From positions 1 to 10,020 of the forward strand of contig JACZWF010000005.1 of the NCBI GenBank assembly GCA_022572285.1: DNA of 10,020 nucleotides, read 5' to 3'. Source of the DNA: Nitrososphaerota archaeon (GTDB lineage Archaea; Thermoproteota; Nitrososphaeria; Nitrososphaerales; UBA57). Below are positions 5,766-10,020 of this stretch, one piece after another. The notes under the pieces were generated by a model that did no database searches, had not been told where the DNA came from, and saw only the letters and a program-made list of their open reading frames with translations. Each line of letters starts with the position of its first letter. The first letter of the stretch is position 1. Made by a program: the position numbers and the translations under genes.

Positions 5766-6821
5766 TCAAGGCTTCTTCTCGCTTAGAATCTGAATCGTCT
5801 TCCGTAGCTCTTCTGCTGCACGCTCGGGTGGAACGGTATTGACATAAATGCCCATTCCCCGGTCCAATCCTGCTCGTCTAAAGAGACGAGGGTAAATTTC
5901 TAGGTGCCAGTGGAGTTGTTTTGAGGTCTTCTTCTCTGGAGAGGTGTGAATGACCAGATTGAATGAAGGGTTGTTGAGGGTTTTAGCTAAAGCTTTCAAG
6001 CTCAATCTAAGAATATTGGCTAGCTCTCCGAGCTGTCTTTGGGTCACTTTTAGAAAACTGGTCTGATGAGGTTTCGGAAATACCCAGAATTCATAACGAT
6101 GAACCGAAGCCCATGGAGCCAAGACTAGAAAATTTTCTGCGTTTGCTATCAGGCGTGGGCCTTGCTCCTCTTTTTCAAGTACCTCACCCATCGGACATAC
6201 CCCACGTTCCCTAAGTGACTTCTGAACGAATCGAGCTTCCTGATCAATAGAAGGTGGAAGAATTGGCAAGCTCATCATCTGGAGATGAGGATGCTCTATA
6301 GATGCTCCCGCATCTGGACCGTGATTAAGGAAGATTGCAACGTAGGATACATTCTTCTTAGAATAGAGCCATCTTGATTTGTCTTGCACTGTAGTTAATA
6401 CGTTGACCCATTGATCTTCATCAATTTCTGAGAGATCGATGGTGTGCTTAGGTGTCATAACTACGATGTAATGATACCCAACCGCTGGTTCGCTGTATAG
6501 TGGTGGATCACTATACGTGCGAGGTGCATCTGGAGTCACTGCAGGGAATTTATTTAGAAAGGCTCGGACAGCCCAACCCTTCACATAATCTCCAGGCTCA
6601 TCACTCAATTTCGCCAGCGTTCCTCCCCTGTTCACCAGCACCAGATCTGCAGCCGGAGTCTTATCCTCATTCCCAGGACAAAATTGACAATTCTTGGGAG
6701 TGACCTGAGATTTCACTCCTCTGCCTGTCTTCTTAGCCGAGGCCTTTGTTTTCGAGTCCTCAGCGGCAATTATTACTAGACGATTCGTGAAGTAGTCTCT
6801 TCTAAGATCTGGGGATGACAA
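5766..6821 (-). CDS. galT: galactose-1-phosphate uridylyltransferase-type nucleotidyltransferase
   Basis: This 351-residue protein has the GalT architecture, two HIT-like halves. The N-terminal half carries LRRDYFTNRLVIIA (6-19), a zinc-type pair CQFC in KNCQFCPGNED (43-53), NKFPAV (90-95, the usual NKYPA), and the active-site block NHGPDAGASIEHPHLQM (166-182) with His177-Pro-His179 and Gln181; His179 is the predicted nucleotidylated histidine. The C-terminal half carries HRYEFWVFPKPHQTSF (241-256) and QLHWHLEIYPR (302-312). The enzyme would exchange UMP between UDP-glucose and galactose-1-phosphate in the Leloir pathway. No galK, galE or sugar-transport gene is in view, so a related role such as an ADP-sugar phosphorylase cannot be excluded. 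Residues 22-42 are a Lys-rich insert. The start is TTG at 6821, giving the family N-terminus. Confidence 0.85.
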   Translation of the reverse strand: MSSPDLRRDYFTNRLVIIAAEDSKTKASAKKTGRGVKSQVTPKNCQFCPGNEDKTPAADLVLVNRGGTLAKLSDEPGDYVKGWAVRAFLNKFPAVTPDAPRTYSDPPLYSEPAVGYHYIVVMTPKHTIDLSEIDEDQWVNVLTTVQDKSRWLYSKKNVSYVAIFLNHGPDAGASIEHPHLQMMSLPILPPSIDQEARFVQKSLRERGVCPMGEVLEKEEQGPRLIANAENFLVLAPWASVHRYEFWVFPKPHQTSFLKVTQRQLGELANILRLSLKALAKTLNNPSFNLVIHTSPEKKTSKQLHWHLEIYPRLFRRAGLDRGMGIYVNTVPPERAAEELRKTIQILSEKKP

Positions 6822-6848
6822 TTAACTGGTCGTGATCTCAAACTCTTT

Positions 6849-6878
6849 GTTATATCTCCCTTTTGGCTGCGCCAAAGG
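6849..6878 (-). promoter_or_regulatory. galT promoter: TATA box with an adjacent palindrome
   Basis: On the minus strand GATATAAC (about 6849-6856) is a TATA-like box about 32 bp ahead of the galT TTG. Directly upstream lies a perfect 6-3-6 palindrome, TTTGGC (6862-6867), TGC, GCCAAA (6871-6876), which extends with CC and GG around one bulge. Its place at the BRE side of the box suits an operator for a dimeric regulator. The palindrome is seen directly; the role is inference. Confidence 0.45.
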
Positions 6879-6908
6879 AAGGTATATCCCTAGTGAGCCG
6901 TTTATTGA

Positions 6909-7546
6909 CTAGGACTGCTAAACTCGAGGACAGAAGGGACGGATGAGCGAGCCGTACGTAAACCATCCCTGAGGAGATGGCTGTATTCGGGAAAGAAATT
7001 CTACAGGATCATCGATGCAGGAATGAGCTTTGGAAAAATACGTTTCATGCTCCGATTAGGATCCCTACGTACAGACGCATATCTACGATTACGATGTTTT
7101 TGAGAAAGGGATCACATTCAAAAAACCTGGGATCTGCCTGTTAAAGTCGAGATCTTGGATATTTAGTCCTCATCAATTCCTCATGAAGAATAGAGCGTCG
7201 ACATTGGATTTTGCATCGGAGTTATTGGGCATTTGGGGAAGCAGGTATATATCATATACTTCATGAACTGAAGAGAACTTGTAATAATGTAATCCTGACT
7301 GCACCGACCACTATCTATCAGCATAAGAACGTGCTTAACGATCCACATATTGAGCCATTTAGACACAAGTCCAGATAATCGGTAGGTGATCTGAAGAAGG
7401 GGGGTCTTGAAGTGAGAGCTTTAAGCAGAGGGCTGAGGAACAAGGTTATGTATCTAGATTACGTTCTATCTCCATGAGTCTTCAGATTCCCATCTCTTAG
7501 CGGGGGAATGGTCGCTTGGACGAACGGCGGCGAAGTCGAAGGTTAG
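6909..7546 (+). pseudogene. no intact gene; possible decayed coding region(s), rhodanese-like at its end
   Basis: This 720-bp gap between galT and nadA holds no gene I can support. Three stretches look like coding remains. One frame is open for 64 codons (6909-7100) and contains a helix-turn-helix-like run FYRIIDAGMSFGKIRFML. A second frame is open for 63 codons (7187-7375), including GIYHILHELKRT. The same second frame continues past a TAA and past a TGA at 7475-7477 to a final segment SLSGGMVAWTNGGEVEG and a TAG at 7544-7546, overlapping the nadA stop. L-x-GGM-x-AW-x-x-x-G is the classic C-terminal end of a rhodanese domain. The upstream catalytic Cys loop is not recognisable. Stops and frame changes argue for decay rather than a working gene. 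Whether the three parts belong to one ancestor is unknown. Confidence 0.35.
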
Positions 7547-8511
7547 TTGACTGACACCATTCGCTCTAGAGCTAGCCGTGCCTTTCCAGCAATAGCGGCA
7601 GGGACCTTGACCTCATGAATCATGTCTCGAAGAGAATAATGAACCTTCTGGAGTGTAATCATTTTCATATATTCACAAACCGCATCATCTTTCGCTGGGA
7701 AGAATTGTTTCCCGGGATTCTGTTTTGTTAGCTGATGTAGAATGCCGGTTTCAGTGGCAACGATGAATTCCGTGGAAGTTGAATTTCTGGCACACTTTAA
7801 CATGCCATCGGTGGAAAGTATATGTGTACCTTTTCCAGAAATCTTCCCCTCACCTAAGTAATACATCGCATTAGTAATACAGCCACATTCGGGATGGATT
7901 AAGAACTCTGCATTAGGTCTCTCGTCTCTCAATCTCGTAATAGCCTCTGGAGTGAGCTTTGCATGGACGTGGCATTGTCCCGGCCAGAGATGCATCCTCC
8001 TTCCAGTCATTCTTTCTACATAGGCCCCGAGATAGATATCGGGTACTAGGAGGACCTCTTTATCGGCCGGGATACTATTAACAACCTTCACTGCATTAGT
8101 CGAAGTACAGCAATAGTCACTTTCAGCCTTCACATCGGCCGTAGTGTTAACATATGAAACCACAACCACTCCAGGGTGCCTCTTCTTCCAACGTCGAAGC
8201 TCTTCGGCGGTTATAGTATCAGCAAGCGAACATCCTGCATTGAGATCGGGTATTAGAACTTTCTTCTCTGGTGAGAGGATTGAGGATGTCTCCGCCATAA
8301 AGTGGACACCACAGAAGATAATAACGTCAGCATCAGCTGCGGCGGCCGTTCTAGCTAGCCCGAGCGAGTCTCCAACAAAATCTGCTATGTCTTGAACTTC
8401 AGGTCTTTGATAGTTGTGAGCCAAGATAATGGCATTCCTCTCCAGCTTCAGTCTAGTGATCTCAGAGACGAGGTCTCCTTTCAGTTCAAGGGAGGCTTCC
8501 TGCAAGACCAT
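7543..8511 (-). CDS. nadA: quinolinate synthase NadA
   Basis: 322 residues, the full length of the compact archaeal and bacterial form. NadA condenses iminoaspartate with dihydroxyacetone phosphate to quinolinate using a [4Fe-4S] cluster. The cluster cysteines are Cys94 in LNAGCSLAD, Cys209 in HPECGC and Cys279 in AVCEYMKMITL. Other family blocks are AIILAHNYQRPEVQDIADFV (27-46), DSLGLA (48-53), IIFCGVHFMAETSSIL (64-79), SYVNTTADVKAESDYCCTST (119-138), WPGQCHVHAKLT (176-187) and STDGM (233-237). The usual Glu of the TLE motif is Gln here (TLQKV). The ATG at 8511 is preferred; a TTG one codon upstream (8514) is the only alternative, and 8511 suits the shared TATA box 30 bp away. It diverges from nadC, the next step of the pathway. 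The iminoaspartate source (nadB or nadX) is not in the window. Confidence 0.97.
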   Translation of the reverse strand: MVLQEASLELKGDLVSEITRLKLERNAIILAHNYQRPEVQDIADFVGDSLGLARTAAAADADVIIFCGVHFMAETSSILSPEKKVLIPDLNAGCSLADTITAEELRRWKKRHPGVVVVSYVNTTADVKAESDYCCTSTNAVKVVNSIPADKEVLLVPDIYLGAYVERMTGRRMHLWPGQCHVHAKLTPEAITRLRDERPNAEFLIHPECGCITNAMYYLGEGKISGKGTHILSTDGMLKCARNSTSTEFIVATETGILHQLTKQNPGKQFFPAKDDAVCEYMKMITLQKVHYSLRDMIHEVKVPAAIAGKARLALERMVSVN

Positions 8512-8536
8512 CAAGAAAGGCTATCGCATAACACCG

Positions 8537-8545
8537 TTTTATATC
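8537..8545. promoter_or_regulatory. shared TATA box of the divergent nadA and nadC genes
   Basis: TTTTATATC on the plus strand reads GATATAAAA on the minus strand, and both look like TATA boxes. Its centre (about 8541) is 29 bp from the nadC ATG (8570) and 30 bp from the nadA ATG (8511). Only 58 bp separate the two start codons and no second AT-rich box is present between them. Both transcripts would be leaderless. Confidence 0.6.
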
Positions 8546-8569
8546 TTGTGAAGGTCGTCTAGCTGTTGC

Positions 8570-9418
8570 ATGACTCGAGCGGATCATGAGATGCAGAGGT
8601 TTTTGGATGAGGATTACGGGCGAGGAGACATAACTTCCGATCTTCTCGTCCCAAAAGAACTCGAGGCAAGAGGGACGATCAAGATGAAGGAGGAAGCAGT
8701 AATTGCAGGGGTGGATGAAGTATCGATCCTTCTTAAGCAAGTGGGGCTAGAACAGAAGTGGAACGTCAGTGATGGAAGCATCGTTAGATTTGGTGAGGTC
8801 GTCGTTAAGGTTTCGGGGAATGCGAGAAGCATGCTCGCAGTCGAGAGAGTTGCCTTAAACATCCTGGGGCATATGAGTGGAATAGCAACTGCCACGCGCC
8901 GAGCAGTGGACATGGTGAGTCGGATAGATTCTGCCGTTAGAATCGCCGGAACAAGGAAGACACTACCTGGCCTGCGCCTCATGGAGAAGAGAGCCATCAA
9001 ATTGGGAGGTGGGGACCCACACAGAAATGACCTCTATGACATGGTCTTGATAAAGGACAATCATATTTCATTGATGGGAACTATTGGTAGCACCATTAGG
9101 GGAATTCGAGAATCTATGCCAGATAAAGGAGGGAGAATTGAGGTTGAGGTTGATACTTCTGATGGTGCGGGTGAAGCCGCCAGATCTGGTGCCGACATAA
9201 TCATGCTTGATAATATGAGTGTTGAGGATGTGAGAGAGGCAGTTATTCGACTTGAAAAAGAAGGCCTTAGAGAGAAAGTAGCTCTGGAGGTGTCGGGGGG
9301 TATACGTTTCGATAATATAGAAGCTTATGCTCAAGCAGGAGTCGACATAATTTCTATGGGCATTCTGACAAATTCAAGTCATGCCATGGACATGACTTTC
9401 AAGATTCGGAGAGCCTAA
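8570..9418 (+). CDS. nadC: nicotinate-nucleotide pyrophosphorylase (quinolinate phosphoribosyltransferase) NadC
   Basis: 282 residues, the usual length. NadC joins quinolinate to PRPP with loss of CO2 to give nicotinic acid mononucleotide, the first pyridine nucleotide of de novo NAD synthesis. Family blocks in order are FLDEDYGRGDITSDLLVP (11-28), VERVALNILGHMSGIATATR (91-110; relatives usually have ERT), GTRKTLPGLRLMEKRAIKLG (127-146), GGDPHRNDLYDMVLIKDNH (147-165, with the substrate-binding Arg, His-Arg and Lys residues), IEVEVDT (190-196), GADIIMLDNM (207-216), LEVSGGI (239-245) and GVDIISMGILTNS (257-269). The ATG start fits the family N-terminus and sits 29 bp from the TATA box shared with nadA. 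No sequence feature suggests loss of activity. Confidence 0.97.
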   Translation: MTRADHEMQRFLDEDYGRGDITSDLLVPKELEARGTIKMKEEAVIAGVDEVSILLKQVGLEQKWNVSDGSIVRFGEVVVKVSGNARSMLAVERVALNILGHMSGIATATRRAVDMVSRIDSAVRIAGTRKTLPGLRLMEKRAIKLGGGDPHRNDLYDMVLIKDNHISLMGTIGSTIRGIRESMPDKGGRIEVEVDTSDGAGEAARSGADIIMLDNMSVEDVREAVIRLEKEGLREKVALEVSGGIRFDNIEAYAQAGVDIISMGILTNSSHAMDMTFKIRRA

Positions 9419-9516
9419 AGATTAAGGTCCATCCAATAATCTTAGCCAACCCTGATGCGATGTCGAGAGGATTGTAGCAGGGGCGGGTAAGTTTGTACTT
9501 TTGTAATATCCACGCG

Positions 9517-9525
9517 CTTTTATCG
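9517..9525 (+). promoter_or_regulatory. TATA box of the ABC transporter ATPase gene
   Basis: CTTTTATCG is centred about 33 bp ahead of the TTG at 9554, which would give a leader of some 7 bases. It suggests this gene is not co-transcribed with nadC, whose stop is about 100 bp upstream of the box. Confidence 0.4.
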
Positions 9526-9553
9526 ATTTCTGGGAAGAGCACATAGACAATAT

Positions 9554-10020
9554 TTGCAGCACGGTGACGAGATCGCGGTAAGAGCTACCGGTCTCGTTAG
9601 ATATTTCGACGGATTTGAAGCAGTCAGAAGTATTGATCTCTCTATTCGAAGAGGAGAGATTTTTGGAATAGTTGGACCCAATGGGGCAGGGAAGACCACC
9701 CTACTCAAGATGATTGCAGGGCTTCTACGACCTTCTGGAGGTAAAATCTCTGTATTAGGCTATGATTCAGTAAGAGATACAATAAAGGTTAAAGAAAACA
9801 TCGGCTATCTGCCCGAAGAAGATTCGTTATACGAAGAAATGTCGATTATGGATTACCTCCACTTGTTTTCCGATTTGTACCTAACAAAGAGGAGGGAGGC
9901 TGATCTGAGAATTGCGGAGAATCTATCTAGACTCAGTATCCGGAACACAGGGGTAGTCGGAGACCTCTCCAAAGGGATGAAGAGGAAGATAGCAATTACA
10001 CGCAGTTTGTTACATGACCC
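9554..10020 (+). CDS. ABC transporter ATP-binding protein, C-terminal part outside the window
   Basis: 155 codons are visible before the right edge; the family is usually 230-320 aa. Motifs: a conserved aromatic Tyr17 (A-loop) in GLVRYFDGFEAVRSIDLSIR (13-32), Walker A GPNGAGKTT (41-49), a Q-loop region IGYLPEEDSLYEEMSI (83-98) of the CcmA/multidrug type where Glu replaces the common Gln, and the signature LSKGMKRK (138-145, usual form LSGGMKQR). Walker B and the H-loop lie beyond the edge. It energises a transporter by ATP hydrolysis at the membrane; the permease is probably the next gene, not seen. The substrate is unknown; similarity favours the CcmA-like export subgroup. The TTG start is the only suitable codon: there is no in-frame ATG before Walker A, and the frame upstream has no better start. 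Confidence 0.93.
   Translation, partial: MQHGDEIAVRATGLVRYFDGFEAVRSIDLSIRRGEIFGIVGPNGAGKTTLLKMIAGLLRPSGGKISVLGYDSVRDTIKVKENIGYLPEEDSLYEEMSIMDYLHLFSDLYLTKRREADLRIAENLSRLSIRNTGVVGDLSKGMKRKIAITRSLLHD

Noticed and set aside
7181..7366. Minus-strand open frame of 61 codons in the galT-nadA gap
   Set aside because: Cys/Met/Ser-rich composition, no recognisable motif and no promoter; it lies opposite a stretch that looks more like decayed coding sequence on the plus strand.
8614..9000. Minus-strand open frame opposite nadC
   Set aside because: It is a shadow of nadC, which carries all family motifs; the composition is Ser/Thr-rich as expected for an antisense frame.

Overview
The window looks like a chromosomal stretch from an archaeon of moderate G+C content. 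The signs are archaeal-type promoters, with TATA-like boxes about 28-30 bp ahead of start codons and little or no leader. There are also several TTG starts, an F420-type luciferase-like oxidoreductase, a winged-helix regulator of the ArnR-like type common in Thaumarchaeota and Bathyarchaeia, and many AGA/AGG/ATA codons. A TACK-group archaeon is my best guess, but the sequence does not fix the phylum. I see no CRISPR array, rRNA, recognisable tRNA or intact mobile element.

Left part (1-2139). A secreted, repeat-bearing helical protein enters from the left edge on the minus strand. It is followed on the plus strand by a small winged-helix regulator, a short intergenic unit with its own TATA box and two strong hairpins (a candidate small RNA), and a GYD-domain protein.

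Middle (2150-5753). A DsrE-like protein and a luciferase-like F420-type oxidoreductase form a minus-strand pair. The DsrE-like frame is cut by a TAG, yet family-like sequence continues after it. Divergent from them run four plus-strand genes: a membrane-anchored coiled-coil protein with a beta-rich outer domain, an NTF2/SnoaL-like protein, an RDD-family membrane protein and a YjbQ-family protein. Three of these genes appear to have their own TATA box, so they look like short separate units rather than one long operon.

Right part (5766-10020). A GalT-type nucleotidyltransferase lies on the minus strand behind a TATA box and a perfect 6-3-6 palindrome. Next comes about 720 bp with no intact gene. 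It holds stop-interrupted open stretches, the last of which ends like a rhodanese domain. Then nadA and nadC diverge from what looks like one shared TATA box. NadA (quinolinate synthase) and NadC (quinolinate phosphoribosyltransferase) make two consecutive steps of de novo NAD synthesis. The enzyme that supplies iminoaspartate is not in the window. An ABC transporter ATPase runs off the right edge.

The observations most worth following are the DsrE-like gene with an in-frame TAG, the candidate structured RNA, the shared nadA/nadC promoter, and the tandem ~94-residue repeat in the secreted helical protein. Nothing here clearly amounts to a new multi-gene system.
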